Notes: generated by a model not told the origin, from the sequence alone. A DNA stretch of 43,078 bases from Caryophanales bacterium (GCA_012840465.1 DULJ01000016.1:1-43078), one strand, 5' to 3'. Shown: positions 1-8,160, numbered from the stretch's first letter. Program-made: numbers and translations.

Positions 1-3
1 GCC

Positions 4-47
4 CAGATTTTTTCGAGCTTGCTCGAAAAGCTACCTTTTAAAATCTG
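4..47. other. Nested inverted repeat at the left edge
   Basis: Outer arms CAGATTTT and AAAATCTG enclose a perfect inner stem, TTTCGAGC/GCTCGAAA (12-29). It lies downstream of the GlcG-like gene (minus strand). In that direction the outer arm gives a short T-rich tail, so it could end that transcript. It also abuts a dispersed repeat and may be part of it. Confidence 0.4.
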
Positions 48-170
48 AGGCATCCGCCGGAGGCTTTAACTTTATTCAGCAGGGGTTTGTACCCCCACTG
101 AATTTAAAATACTAACTTGCATTCATCTCACCACTTATGGAAGCGGGAGATTTCTGCTGAATGAAGTTAA
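34..170. repeat. Dispersed repeat, long form
   Basis: Positions 34-79 match the reverse complement of 8191-8235 at about 40 of 46 positions with one gap. The element is itself an imperfect inverted repeat: GGCTTTAACTTTATTCAG near 62-79 pairs with CTGAATGAAGTTAA at 157-170. Between the arms are a GGGG/CCCC hairpin and an imperfect CTCACCACTT/AAGCGGGAG hairpin. The right arm runs into the stop codon of the GlcG-like gene. A non-coding mobile remnant is the simplest reading; nothing in it codes for a transposase. Confidence 0.55.
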
Positions 171-592
171 ACTAATTGTTGAACAATTTGAAGTGCTGCT
201 TTACCGCACATTTCATCCTCTTCAGCACTTCCGCCGCTAACACCAATACCGCCAATGACATGACCATCAACTGCGATCGGGAAGCCCCCGCCGAAAATAA
301 CAAGCTTCGGAGTGTGTACAATTCCATTTAATAGTGCTGGTTCATCCTTTATCATTGGATACCAATCACCCGTAGGTTTTTTAAATCCAATAGCAGTGTA
401 TGCTTTATTTTGTGATATGCCTATACTTAGAAGTGGAGCATGATCCATTCTAGAGAAAGCTACTAAATTTCCGCCTTCATCTACAATCGTAATATTAACA
501 GCGATTTCCAATTCCTTTGCCTTATTTTCAGCAGCTTCAATCATTTTCTTTGCAAGCTCATTTGGAATGGAGAACTTCTCTATTAATTTCAT
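167..592 (-). CDS. GlcG/HbpS (DUF336) family protein
   Basis: 141 aa, the full usual length for the Haem_degrading/DUF336 family. The glycine-rich C-terminal block (GGGFPI, DGHVIGGIGVSGG) and an EDE motif near residues 124-126 are typical. Members include haem-binding HbpS and GlcG, and DUF336 genes are often found within aromatic-catabolism operons with no settled reaction. The ATG at 592 has AGGAGGGG just upstream. It follows the 4-oxalocrotonate tautomerase gene by 15 nt on the same strand, so the two are co-transcribed. No signal peptide or membrane segment is visible, so it is probably cytoplasmic. A role in the lower meta pathway is inferred from context only. Confidence 0.8.
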   Translation of the reverse strand: MKLIEKFSIPNELAKKMIEAAENKAKELEIAVNITIVDEGGNLVAFSRMDHAPLLSIGISQNKAYTAIGFKKPTGDWYPMIKDEPALLNGIVHTPKLVIFGGGFPIAVDGHVIGGIGVSGGSAEEDEMCGKAALQIVQQLV

Positions 593-607
593 CTAATCCC
601 CTCCTAA

Positions 608-808
608 TTAATTCATTTTTGAACGGCGTTTTTCTACTGATTCACCTGCAATTCCCCAATGTGATGCAGGAATTTCATTAATAAGTACACGAACAGATTC
701 AATCGGTGCCTCTAATGTTTCACAAACTGTATTCGTTACTTCTTTAATAAGACGTTCTTTTTTTTCAGGTGTGCGCCCTTCCATTATAGTAATCTGAACT
801 AACGGCAT
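608..808 (-). CDS. 4-oxalocrotonate tautomerase
   Basis: 66 codons; after removal of Met the protein begins with the catalytic Pro1 that defines the tautomerase superfamily. Arg11 and Arg39 fall at the positions used by XylH/DmpI 4-oxalocrotonate tautomerase, and Trp50 occupies the position of Phe50. The enzyme converts 2-hydroxymuconate to 2-oxo-3-hexenedioate in the dehydrogenase branch of the catechol meta-cleavage pathway and works as a hexamer. AAGGAAG lies 9 nt upstream of the ATG. The gene is divergent from pyruvate carboxylase and has a recognisable promoter (854-882) with an operator-like palindrome against its -35 box. The partner dehydrogenase and decarboxylase are not in the window. 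Confidence 0.9.
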   Translation of the reverse strand: MPLVQITIMEGRTPEKKERLIKEVTNTVCETLEAPIESVRVLINEIPASHWGIAGESVEKRRSKMN

Positions 809-853
809 ACTTTGACACTTCCTTTTATTTATTATTTAATAGAATCTTCTTAA

Positions 854-882
854 TTTATAGTAAATCTTTTTTGTTCGCATAA
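854..882 (-). promoter_or_regulatory. Predicted promoter of the tautomerase operon
   Basis: On the minus strand, TTATGC (877-882) and TATAAA (854-859) are separated by exactly 17 bp. The -10 is good and the -35 poor, as expected for an activator-dependent sigma-A promoter. The palindromic site at 883-910 touches the -35 on its upstream side. Confidence 0.5.
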
Positions 883-910
883 CAACATTAATGTTGCTTT
901 ATATGAAATT
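883..910. promoter_or_regulatory. Operator-like palindromes at the tautomerase promoter
   Basis: CAACATTAATGTTG (883-896) is a perfect 14-bp palindrome. Overlapping it, 892-910 reads TGTTGC-TTTATAT-GAAATT, a degenerate copy of the TGTTGC-N7-GMAACA motif also found at 997-1015 and 8291-8309. The position directly upstream of a weak -35 fits activator binding. The V4R-PucR regulator at 6196-8100 is the obvious candidate ligand. Confidence 0.45.
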
Positions 911-996
911 AAAAAAAATTTCGATTCAAAATATTAATTATTGTATATATTTTTTAGAATTTTTGTTAAAATGTTTTGTATCATATAAAGACTTTG

Positions 997-1015
997 TGTT
1001 GCTTTATAGGCAACA
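997..1015. promoter_or_regulatory. Operator-like palindrome upstream of pyruvate carboxylase
   Basis: TGTTGC-TTTATAG-GCAACA is a perfect 6-7-6 inverted repeat, the best copy of the motif seen three times in the phenol region. It lies 33 bp before the pycA start codon, just downstream of a weak TTGTTA/TATAAA pair (963-968, 984-989; spacer 15). Confidence 0.5.
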
Positions 1016-1047
1016 ATTATGTGTAGCGTTTAGAAGGAGGTCATAAA

Positions 1048-4000
1048 ATGAGAGAAAGAAGAATTCAAAAAGTCCTCGTTGCAAACAGAGGAGAAATCGC
1101 AATTCGCGTATTTCGTGCTTGTACCGAGCTTGGAATACGTACAGTGGCCATTTATTCGAAAGAGGATTCTGGCTCCTATCACCGTTACAAAGCTGATGAA
1201 GCATATTTAGTTGGTGAGGATAAAAGTCCAATCGATGCCTATTTAGATATTGAAGGAATCATCGAAATCGCCAAAGCGAATGATGTTGACGCGATCCACC
1301 CTGGATACGGATTCTTATCAGAAAATGTTCAATTGGCGAAACGCTGTGAAGAAGAAGGAATTATTTTTATTGGACCTAAAGAAAAGCATTTGGAGATGTT
1401 CGGTGATAAAGTAAAAGCCAGACATCAAGCTGTTTTAGCGAACATTCCAGTTATTCCAGGTTCCGATGGTCCTGTTTCAAGTGTTGATGATGTAAAAACA
1501 TTCGCAAGTCAATCTGGCTATCCATTCATTATTAAAGCTTCCTTAGGCGGCGGCGGTCGCGGAATGCGAATTGTTCGTAGCGAAGAAGAGCTTGTTGAAA
1601 GCTATAATCGTGCGAAATCAGAAGCGAAGTCCTCTTTTGGTAATGATGAAGTCTATGTTGAAAAATTCATTGAAAATCCTAAACATATTGAAGTTCAAAT
1701 TCTAGGGGACGAATACGGAAACATTGTCCATTTGTATGAACGCGATTGTTCAGTCCAACGTCGCCATCAAAAGGTTGTTGAGGTTGCACCAAGTATTTCT
1801 CTATCCGATGACTTACGTGAACGTATCTGTGAAGCAGCTGTTCGATTAATGGACAATGTAAAATATGTAAATGCCGGTACAGTTGAATTCCTTGTCACAA
1901 AAAAAGGAGAATTTTATTTTATTGAAGTTAACCCAAGGGTTCAGGTTGAGCATACCATTACTGAAATGATTACCGGGATTGATATTGTCCAATCACAAAT
2001 CCTGATTGCTGAAAGAAATCAACTCGACTGTAAAGAAATCGGTATTCCAAACCAGTCATTTATAAGAACGCATGGTTATGCGATTCAATCACGTGTTACG
2101 ACAGAAGATCCAGAAAATAATTTTATGCCTGACACAGGTAAAATCACAGCCTACCGTTCCGGTGGTGGGTTTGGCGTTCGCCTTGATGCCGGAAACTCCT
2201 TTGCCGGCGCTATAATCACTCCGTTTTATGATAGTTTGCTTGTTAAAATCTCTACACATGCCTTGACATTTGAGCAAGCAGCAGCGAAAATGCAGCGAAA
2301 CTTAAAGGAATTTAGAATTCGCGGTATTAAAACGAATATTCCTTTCTTGGAAAATGTAATCACACATGAGAAATTTTTGACTGGTCAATATAATACAAAT
2401 TTCATTGATCAAACACCGGAGCTGTTCATTTTTCCACAGCGTAAAGACCGTGGTACAAAGATGTTAAGCTTTATTGGTAATACCACTGTAAATGGTACTC
2501 CGGGCCTTGGAAAAGAAAAGAAACCACTTCTTAAAAATCCGAGAATGCCAAAAGTGAAATTATCCGAACAAGTAGCAACTGGAACAAAGCAAATTCTTGA
2601 CCAAGCTGGTCCTGAAGGTGTTGTAAATTGGATTAAAAATCAAAAAGAAGTCCTATTAACAGATACAACTTTCAGGGATGCACATCAATCATTACTTGCA
2701 ACTCGTGTTCGTACGAATGATTTAAAGCATATAGCTGAGCCAACAGCCAGACTATTACCTAACCTTTTCTCAGTTGAAATGTGGGGCGGTGCAACATTTG
2801 ACGTGGCCTACCGTTTCTTAAAAGAAGACCCATGGGTAAGACTGCAAATTTTAAGGGAAGAAATGCCGAACCTATTATTCCAAATGCTGTTACGGGCTTC
2901 CAATGCCGTTGGTTATACAAATTATCCAGACAATGTCATAAAAGAATTTGTTCAGAAATCAGCGAAAAATGGCATCGATGTTTTCCGAATCTTTGACAGT
3001 CTCAACTGGGTTAAGGGCATGACAATAGCTATTGATGCTGTTAGAGACACAGGAAAGATTGCTGAAGCTGCCATTTGCTATACAGGTGATATTGAAGACG
3101 CTACTCGCACGAAATATAATCTTGAATATTATAAGAACATGGCAAAAGAACTTGAAAACGCTGGAGCACATATCTTAGGAATTAAAGACATGGCAGGTTT
3201 ATTAAAGCCACAGGCAGCCTATACACTGATTTCGACTTTAAAAGAAACCGTGAATATTCCGATCCACCTTCATACACATGATACAAGCGGAAATGGAATC
3301 TATACTTACGTGAAAGCCATTGAAGCCGGCGTAGATATCGTCGATGTGGCAACAAGCTCTATGGCAGGATTAACATCACAGCCAAGTGCAAATTCATTGT
3401 ATTATGCTTTACAAAATCAAAGCCGCCAACCGAATGTTGACATTCAGTCACTTGAGAAGCTGTCACATTATTGGGAAGATGTACGCCACTACTATAAAGC
3501 ATTTGAATCTGGAATGTATGCTCCTCATACAGAAGTATACAATCATGAAATGCCGGGTGGACAATACAGTAATTTACAGCAGCAAGCAAAAGCTGTTGGC
3601 CTGGAGAGCGAGTGGGACAATGTTAAGCAAATGTATCGCAATGTAAATGATATGTTTGGTGATGTTGTTAAGGTAACTCCTTCTTCTAAAGTTGTAGGAG
3701 ATATGGCGTTATACATGGTTCAAAACAAACTTACAGAAGAAGATGTGATCGAACGTGGTGACACCCTTAATTTCCCTGACTCTGTAGTAGAACTTTTTCA
3801 AGGTTATCTCGGTCAGCCATACCAAGGCTTCCCTGAAAAGCTGCAAAAAGTAATTTTAAAAGGACGCGAGCCAATTACAGTAAGACCTGGGGAATTGCTT
3901 GAGACTGTTGACTTTAGTGCAATAAAAAAAGAGTTAGAAAACACGTTTGAACATGGGGTTTCTGATTTAGATGTGGTCAGCTATGCCATATACCCTAAAG

Positions 4001-4494
4001 TATTCGAGGAATACCAACAATTCTTTGACCAATATGGTGATGTTTCCGTCCTTGATACCCTTACTTTCTTCTATGGCATGCGCTTGGGTGAAGAAATTGA
4101 AGTGGAAATCGAACAAGGTAAAACATTGATTGTTAAGTTAATTTCCATTGGTCAAACTGGGCGAGACGGTACAAAAGTCGTTTATTTCGAATTAAACGGC
4201 CAACCTCGTGAAGTTATTATTAAAGATGAAAGTATAAAATCTACCGTAGCAGCAAAACCGAAAGCAGAAAAGAAAAATCCAAATCATATCGGTGCCTCTA
4301 TGCCTGGAACGGTTGTTAAAGTATTAGTCGAAAAAGGCGAAAAGGTTAAAAAAGGGGACCATTTAATGATTACAGAAGCAATGAAAATGGAGACAACAGT
4401 TCAAGCTCCGTTCAATGGGGTTGTTACCGACATCCATGTAAGAAGCGGTGAAGCTGTCCAAGCGGACGATTTATTGCTAGAACTGGAGAAGTGA
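1048..4494 (+). CDS. pycA: Pyruvate carboxylase
   Basis: 1148 aa, full length for a single-chain pyruvate carboxylase. Order of domains: N-terminal biotin carboxylase with the ATP-grasp loop GGGGRGMRIV (about 1-460), carboxyltransferase domain beginning near LLTDTTFRDAHQSLLATR, and C-terminal biotinyl domain with EAMKMET, the biotinylated lysine being Lys1113. It carboxylates pyruvate to oxaloacetate using ATP and bicarbonate, filling the citrate cycle. AAGGAGGT at 1034-1041 sets the ATG. In Bacillus subtilis pycA sits in an unrelated neighbourhood; here it is divergent from a meta-pathway gene and shares its regulatory region. It may be a dedicated anaplerotic enzyme for growth on aromatics that yield pyruvate. 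Whether a second copy exists cannot be seen. Confidence 0.96.
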   Translation: MRERRIQKVLVANRGEIAIRVFRACTELGIRTVAIYSKEDSGSYHRYKADEAYLVGEDKSPIDAYLDIEGIIEIAKANDVDAIHPGYGFLSENVQLAKRCEEEGIIFIGPKEKHLEMFGDKVKARHQAVLANIPVIPGSDGPVSSVDDVKTFASQSGYPFIIKASLGGGGRGMRIVRSEEELVESYNRAKSEAKSSFGNDEVYVEKFIENPKHIEVQILGDEYGNIVHLYERDCSVQRRHQKVVEVAPSISLSDDLRERICEAAVRLMDNVKYVNAGTVEFLVTKKGEFYFIEVNPRVQVEHTITEMITGIDIVQSQILIAERNQLDCKEIGIPNQSFIRTHGYAIQSRVTTEDPENNFMPDTGKITAYRSGGGFGVRLDAGNSFAGAIITPFYDSLLVKISTHALTFEQAAAKMQRNLKEFRIRGIKTNIPFLENVITHEKFLTGQYNTNFIDQTPELFIFPQRKDRGTKMLSFIGNTTVNGTPGLGKEKKPLLKNPRMPKVKLSEQVATGTKQILDQAGPEGVVNWIKNQKEVLLTDTTFRDAHQSLLATRVRTNDLKHIAEPTARLLPNLFSVEMWGGATFDVAYRFLKEDPWVRLQILREEMPNLLFQMLLRASNAVGYTNYPDNVIKEFVQKSAKNGIDVFRIFDSLNWVKGMTIAIDAVRDTGKIAEAAICYTGDIEDATRTKYNLEYYKNMAKELENAGAHILGIKDMAGLLKPQAAYTLISTLKETVNIPIHLHTHDTSGNGIYTYVKAIEAGVDIVDVATSSMAGLTSQPSANSLYYALQNQSRQPNVDIQSLEKLSHYWEDVRHYYKAFESGMYAPHTEVYNHEMPGGQYSNLQQQAKAVGLESEWDNVKQMYRNVNDMFGDVVKVTPSSKVVGDMALYMVQNKLTEEDVIERGDTLNFPDSVVELFQGYLGQPYQGFPEKLQKVILKGREPITVRPGELLETVDFSAIKKELENTFEHGVSDLDVVSYAIYPKVFEEYQQFFDQYGDVSVLDTLTFFYGMRLGEEIEVEIEQGKTLIVKLISIGQTGRDGTKVVYFELNGQPREVIIKDESIKSTVAAKPKAEKKNPNHIGASMPGTVVKVLVEKGEKVKKGDHLMITEAMKMETTVQAPFNGVVTDIHVRSGEAVQADDLLLELEK

Positions 4495-4653
4495 GAAAAG
4501 CGGAAACGCCCGTTTAGCGACGTATAAACTGGAGCGAATTGACTGAGATAAAGGAAACACAACGAAAGAATTAAGTCGATGTTGACTTATCGTAGGGAGG
4601 TGAGCGAAGTTTACGAGTCGCTGGGCGCTGTAGCTAGACACTAGAAAAGCGGA
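4495..4653. repeat. Bacillus-type intergenic repeat flanked by GAAAAGCGGA
   Basis: GAAAAGCGGA occurs at 4495-4504 and again at 4644-4653, bracketing about 140 bp. The inner ends are imperfect inverted repeats (AGCGGAAACGCCCGTTTAGCGAC against GTCGCTGGGCGCTGTAGCT, each over about 20 bp). It starts one base after the pycA stop codon. The shape, with AAAAGCGGA edges, a GCGCT near the end and a GCTAGACA tail, resembles bcr-like dispersed repeats of Bacillus genomes. No coding potential. Confidence 0.55.
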
Positions 4654-4692
4654 AGGGCTGATTCCTTATAATATAAGGATCAGCCCTTTTTC
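4653..4692. terminator. Bidirectional terminator between pycA and ferredoxin
   Basis: AAGGGCTGATTCCTTAT pairs with ATAAGGATCAGCCCTT with one bulged base, followed by TTTTT on the plus strand and preceded by an A-rich run that serves the minus strand. It separates two convergent genes. Confidence 0.85.
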
Positions 4693-4695
4693 TGA

Positions 4696-4989
4696 TTATC
4701 TTAGAATTTTATTCTTTTCTCTGCAAGGTTCTACAACCATATCTGTTATCGGCATACTTTGACATGCTAACCTGTAACCTGATGAATGTTCGTCATCTGA
4801 TAACACAGATTTTGAAGCAATCCCATCTAATGTATTTCCACTGACCACTTTTACTTTACACATCCCACAGCCGCCGCCTTTACAGCCGACAAAAATTCCA
4901 CCTGCTTGACGTTGTGATGCATTAAGAATCGTTTCATTCTCCCTAACAACAATTTCTTTATCTCTTACAATTACTTTATAAGCTCCCAT
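4696..4989 (-). CDS. Plant-type 2Fe-2S ferredoxin, XylT/DmpQ-like
   Basis: 97 aa with the CX4CX2C...C pattern of plant-type [2Fe-2S] ferredoxins: Cys36, Cys41, Cys44 and Cys76. It lies directly downstream of catechol 2,3-dioxygenase on the same strand, as xylT/dmpQ-type genes lie next to theirs. Those ferredoxins reduce the inactive ferric form of the dioxygenase back to Fe(II) after damage by substituted catechols, and that is the likely role. AAAGGGG precedes the ATG. The 116-bp gap to the dioxygenase carries a long three-part hairpin, so the two genes may not be made in equal amounts. An electron-transfer role with the phenol hydroxylase is less likely because that has its own reductase. 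Confidence 0.85.
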   Translation of the reverse strand: MGAYKVIVRDKEIVVRENETILNASQRQAGGIFVGCKGGGCGMCKVKVVSGNTLDGIASKSVLSDDEHSSGYRLACQSMPITDMVVEPCREKNKILR

Positions 4990-5027
4990 TTACATAACCC
5001 CTTTAATGAAAATTTCAATATAAGTAG

Positions 5028-5088
5028 AAGGAAGTTTCCCGGTTATTTGGTATCGCTCCCGAGCGCAGCCAAATCGAGAAACTTCCTT
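5028..5088. other. Three-tier hairpin between dioxygenase and ferredoxin
   Basis: Three nested perfect stems: AAGGAAGTTTC/GAAACTTCCTT (5028-5038, 5078-5088), ATTTGG/CCAAAT (5045-5050, 5069-5074) and CGCTC/GAGCG (5054-5058, 5061-5065). No good T run follows on the minus strand, so in the dioxygenase-ferredoxin transcript it looks more like a stabilising or processing structure than a strong terminator. Confidence 0.65.
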
Positions 5089-5105
5089 TAATTTAAAATT
5101 ACTTT

Positions 5106-6020
5106 TTATGAGAATACAGTCGTAAATCTTTCGTTTAATTCTCTTTCGAAGTAGAATATTGCCTTACCAATCGTATCCTCTGTCCAAGTAATCGTAGGAG
5201 AGTCAGGATATGTGATATAGCCGCCACAGAACACTTCATTACGGTTACCGGATGGGTCAAAGAAGTAAATTGTCGTACCTCTTGTAATACCGTGACGGGT
5301 TGGTCCTGCATCAATCATGACGTCATTTTTAGCCATAATATCGGCAGCATTTCTTAGCTCTACCCACTCATCCAACCAGAATGCAAAGTGATGTAGTCCA
5401 TTATCAGGGCCTTTTATAATAGCAATATCATGAGCTGTATTTGTTTTGAATAACCATTTACAAATAGTAACATCATTGTTTTCCCCTGCTACTAATTGCT
5501 CACTTACATGGAAGTCGAATAGATCTGTGAAGATTTTCACTGCGCCATCTACATCGTCCCCGGCAACCAATAAATGGTCTAGGCGTGTTGGATGCATTCC
5601 TACTAATCCATCTGGCCATGGATCTGGGTTCACTAATGGTAAGCCATTGCCAACTATTTCAATTTCGCTATAAAGTTCAACAGTTTGTCCAGTTGGAATT
5701 ACAAAACGTACTGCTTCTCCTTCAGCAAGGCGAGTTCCAGCTGGTACTCGTTCAGTTGTAATGCCATAGTTATTTAATTTTCCTTCATATAGATCTAAAT
5801 CAGAGGCAAACTCACATTTAAACGCTAAGTGAACTATACCTGCAGAATCGTTCTTTTTCAGAATAACACTATGATGGTCGTGCTCATCCCAAGCTTTTAA
5901 ATAAACTCTATCTTCTTCACGAGCAACTTCAATTAAACCGATTACATTTTTGTAATACTCAATAGATTTTTCCCAGTTCGGACATCCAACTTCTACTTTT
6001 CCTAAGCGCATGATAGCCAT
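5106..6020 (-). CDS. Catechol 2,3-dioxygenase (extradiol)
   Basis: 304 aa, the length of XylE/DmpB-type two-domain extradiol dioxygenases. The C-terminal domain holds the Fe(II) facial triad His149, His211 and Glu262, plus catalytic His243 and Tyr252; the stretch from His243 to Glu262 matches the extradiol signature. It cleaves catechol next to the hydroxyls to 2-hydroxymuconic semialdehyde, the step after phenol hydroxylase. AGGGGGAA lies 7 nt upstream of the ATG. It follows the phenol-sensing regulator gene on the same strand with 175 bp between, enough for its own promoter, and is followed by its repair ferredoxin. The XylE-type subfamily call is secure; preferred catechol is not readable. 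Confidence 0.93.
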   Translation of the reverse strand: MAIMRLGKVEVGCPNWEKSIEYYKNVIGLIEVAREEDRVYLKAWDEHDHHSVILKKNDSAGIVHLAFKCEFASDLDLYEGKLNNYGITTERVPAGTRLAEGEAVRFVIPTGQTVELYSEIEIVGNGLPLVNPDPWPDGLVGMHPTRLDHLLVAGDDVDGAVKIFTDLFDFHVSEQLVAGENNDVTICKWLFKTNTAHDIAIIKGPDNGLHHFAFWLDEWVELRNAADIMAKNDVMIDAGPTRHGITRGTTIYFFDPSGNRNEVFCGGYITYPDSPTITWTEDTIGKAIFYFERELNERFTTVFS

Positions 6021-6062
6021 TACAACATTCCCCCTAATTTTTTTATTTTTACTAATTTATAG

Positions 6063-6107
6063 ATTAAAATATTTCAATTGTATTGTCTTCCTATGAAATA
6101 TTCTAAT
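6063..6107. other. Inverted repeat upstream of the dioxygenase
   Basis: ATTAAAATATTTCA (6063-6076) and TGAAATATTCTAAT (6094-6107) are 14-bp arms with one mismatch and a 17-bp spacer. They lie 43-87 bp before the dioxygenase start and could be a regulatory site or an RNA hairpin at the end of the regulator transcript. The rest of 6021-6195 is AT-rich with no clear -35/-10 pair. Confidence 0.45.
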
Positions 6108-6195
6108 TTTTAATTATTTTCAGACACTTACATACAGTATAGACTACATAATAGAATTATTTTTAGGCGAATTTTAATAGTTTGTTAACATTTTG

Positions 6196-8100
6196 TTACA
6201 AATCAAATTGTATTTCACCTAAAATAATAAGCATCTGTATGGCTAGAAATAATGGATAACTTGAGGCTGGTTGACGAATATCAACAGATAAAATATCCTT
6301 TATTTTCTCAATCCTGTATCTTAAACCACTTATTGATAAAGCTGAGCTGCAGGCAGTCTGTTCCAGGTTACCGCCATTCAAGATATAGTGATACAGCGTT
6401 TTCGTTAAATCCATACCTTTCCGGCTGTCATATTCTAATAGATCCTTTAATACTTGAAAGGAATATTTTCTGATAGCATTCTTATCTCCTGTTTGAATTA
6501 GAAGTCCAATAAACCCTAGCTCTTCATAACTAGTAATTGGTTTTGATTTCGTGCTAAGCTTTACTGCTGTCAAAGCTTCCTCGAATTGGTCTTTGGCTAG
6601 ATCAATATTATCCTGGCATGTGCTAATACCACTATAAAAAGTAGGGCACGGGTATGACTTTGAACAAACCGCCAAGATCTCTTCGGTGAGACTCTTAATA
6701 GTCTTATTATACTGATGTAAAACATCAGCCTGAATATAGATTGCAATGTTTTCCGATTTATAGCTTATTAGTATTGGAATGGACATCTTTTTGAAAAATC
6801 CCGATATTTTTGTAACGAGGTCATCTTTCCACTCAATTTCTTCCCTCACATTATGTTCCGTATGAAAAACATTAACTACTACTAAATGGAAGGGCTTTAA
6901 AAAATCGACATTCACATAGTGTCCCATTTTGATAATTTCTTGTTTACTCATTTTGCCTGATAGAATCTCTTCTAAGAAATTCCCGTGCATGCGTTGTTCT
7001 GCCTCAATCACAGTTCGTTCATTCAGAAGATACATCGCGCAAACTAACGATGACCTCTCTATCATCATATTTTCCAAGATTGAAAAGTCGTCTGTCGGTC
7101 TTATTACGGAGCAATATCCCGTAATTTGATGATTTAATATAATCGGAATCATTAAGCGGTAATGTTGACTTGCAACATGTACAATAGCCGGTTTGAAATC
7201 TTTATGGAATTCCAACTTTAATTCTTTAAACCGGTGCCTTTTCGAATTTTTAAAACACTTCATCTGCTCATTACTCTTGATTGTTTCTTTTTCGTCTATT
7301 CCTGCTGCCGCCAACACGTTAAATTGATAGTCTTCAAACATGATCGGTACATTTAATGTATCAAAGAGAGCGCTTGCAATAGACTTTAAATCATGACCTT
7401 GGATTAATTCACTCGTTAACCGTTTATGAATGGTAAAGGATTTATCTAAGTTATCTCTTTCTTCCTTTATTTGTTCGTAAGCTAACTCTAATTCTTTAAT
7501 TAAGCTAGTTTCATTAAAACTAAATAACTCTTTAACTTCTTTATCTTTCCATTCCTGCTCTTTCTTCGCGATCCAATAACAGCAATCATCACCCTTACCT
7601 TCACACTGCACCTCTGTTACTATAACCTTCATTCCCAAGATTGTTGATATATACCCGCTGGCATAGCCAATCATTGTGTAACAGGTTGGTCTGTCATCTA
7701 AACCAAAAAGCTTCTTATATTCTTCAGCTTCATGTGAATTCCGCCAAATTCCTTCCATATAGAAACTATTCTTTTTTATATCTAACTCCAGCTTTTTGTG
7801 TTGGACATAGACATGCCCTTTTTGCGTATGCAATACAGGTCCATCAAGAATCATTTCTTCTTTAGACTTATTTGGATTATTTTGTAAGGTTATAGCTGCA
7901 TCATGAGCACCGAGACTCCATCCGTGCAACACAAGAAATTGTCTCGTTCTTTTTTCTCCAACCATCTCTAGTAAACCCTGACGCAATAGACTCATTGCTG
8001 CTGTCGAGGTAATAAAGACCCTTTGGTTATTTAAATAGATCTTTCCATCGATAGGCAACGAAACAACGGATTCTTTTTCAATAGAAGAGTGATTCACCAA
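6196..8100 (-). CDS. V4R (XylR-N) sensor fused to PucR-type HTH regulator
   Basis: 634 aa. Residues 1-180 are a XylR_N plus V4R sensor as in DmpR, MopR and PoxR. Numbering from position 8100, Cys140, Glu163, Cys166 and Cys174 reproduce the 23-3-8 spacing of the MopR zinc site (155, 178, 181, 189), and His91 and Trp119 sit exactly 15 before MopR His106 and Trp134, the residues that hold the phenol hydroxyl. A coiled linker (about 195-230) leads to a GAF-like middle (about 230-370). A CdaR/GGDEF-like part follows, then a C-terminal PucR helix-turn-helix (GLRYRIEKIKDIL). There is no sigma-54 AAA+ domain, so this is a phenol sensor wired to sigma-A promoters. Start is TTG 8100 or GTG 8097 behind GAGGTGG. 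It sits between the hydroxylase and the dioxygenase genes. Confidence 0.88.
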   Translation of the reverse strand: MVNHSSIEKESVVSLPIDGKIYLNNQRVFITSTAAMSLLRQGLLEMVGEKRTRQFLVLHGWSLGAHDAAITLQNNPNKSKEEMILDGPVLHTQKGHVYVQHKKLELDIKKNSFYMEGIWRNSHEAEEYKKLFGLDDRPTCYTMIGYASGYISTILGMKVIVTEVQCEGKGDDCCYWIAKKEQEWKDKEVKELFSFNETSLIKELELAYEQIKEERDNLDKSFTIHKRLTSELIQGHDLKSIASALFDTLNVPIMFEDYQFNVLAAAGIDEKETIKSNEQMKCFKNSKRHRFKELKLEFHKDFKPAIVHVASQHYRLMIPIILNHQITGYCSVIRPTDDFSILENMMIERSSLVCAMYLLNERTVIEAEQRMHGNFLEEILSGKMSKQEIIKMGHYVNVDFLKPFHLVVVNVFHTEHNVREEIEWKDDLVTKISGFFKKMSIPILISYKSENIAIYIQADVLHQYNKTIKSLTEEILAVCSKSYPCPTFYSGISTCQDNIDLAKDQFEEALTAVKLSTKSKPITSYEELGFIGLLIQTGDKNAIRKYSFQVLKDLLEYDSRKGMDLTKTLYHYILNGGNLEQTACSSALSISGLRYRIEKIKDILSVDIRQPASSYPLFLAIQMLIILGEIQFDL

Positions 8101-8160
8101 TACAGTACCACCTCAATCCAAGAAAATTATTCTGGTCTCTTGATGTCGAAATAAACTAAA

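Noticed and set aside
1-170. Insertion sequence with transposase
   Set aside because: Only non-coding inverted repeats are present; no transposase reading frame, so listed as a repeat.
809-1047. Sigma-54 type promoter (GG-N10-GC) for a DmpR-like activator
   Set aside because: Looked for here and before dmpL, the dioxygenase and the regulator; none fits, and the regulator has no sigma-54 interaction domain.
3386-3646. Plus-strand open frame of 86 codons inside pycA
   Set aside because: A shifted frame within an intact pyruvate carboxylase gene; no ribosome site.
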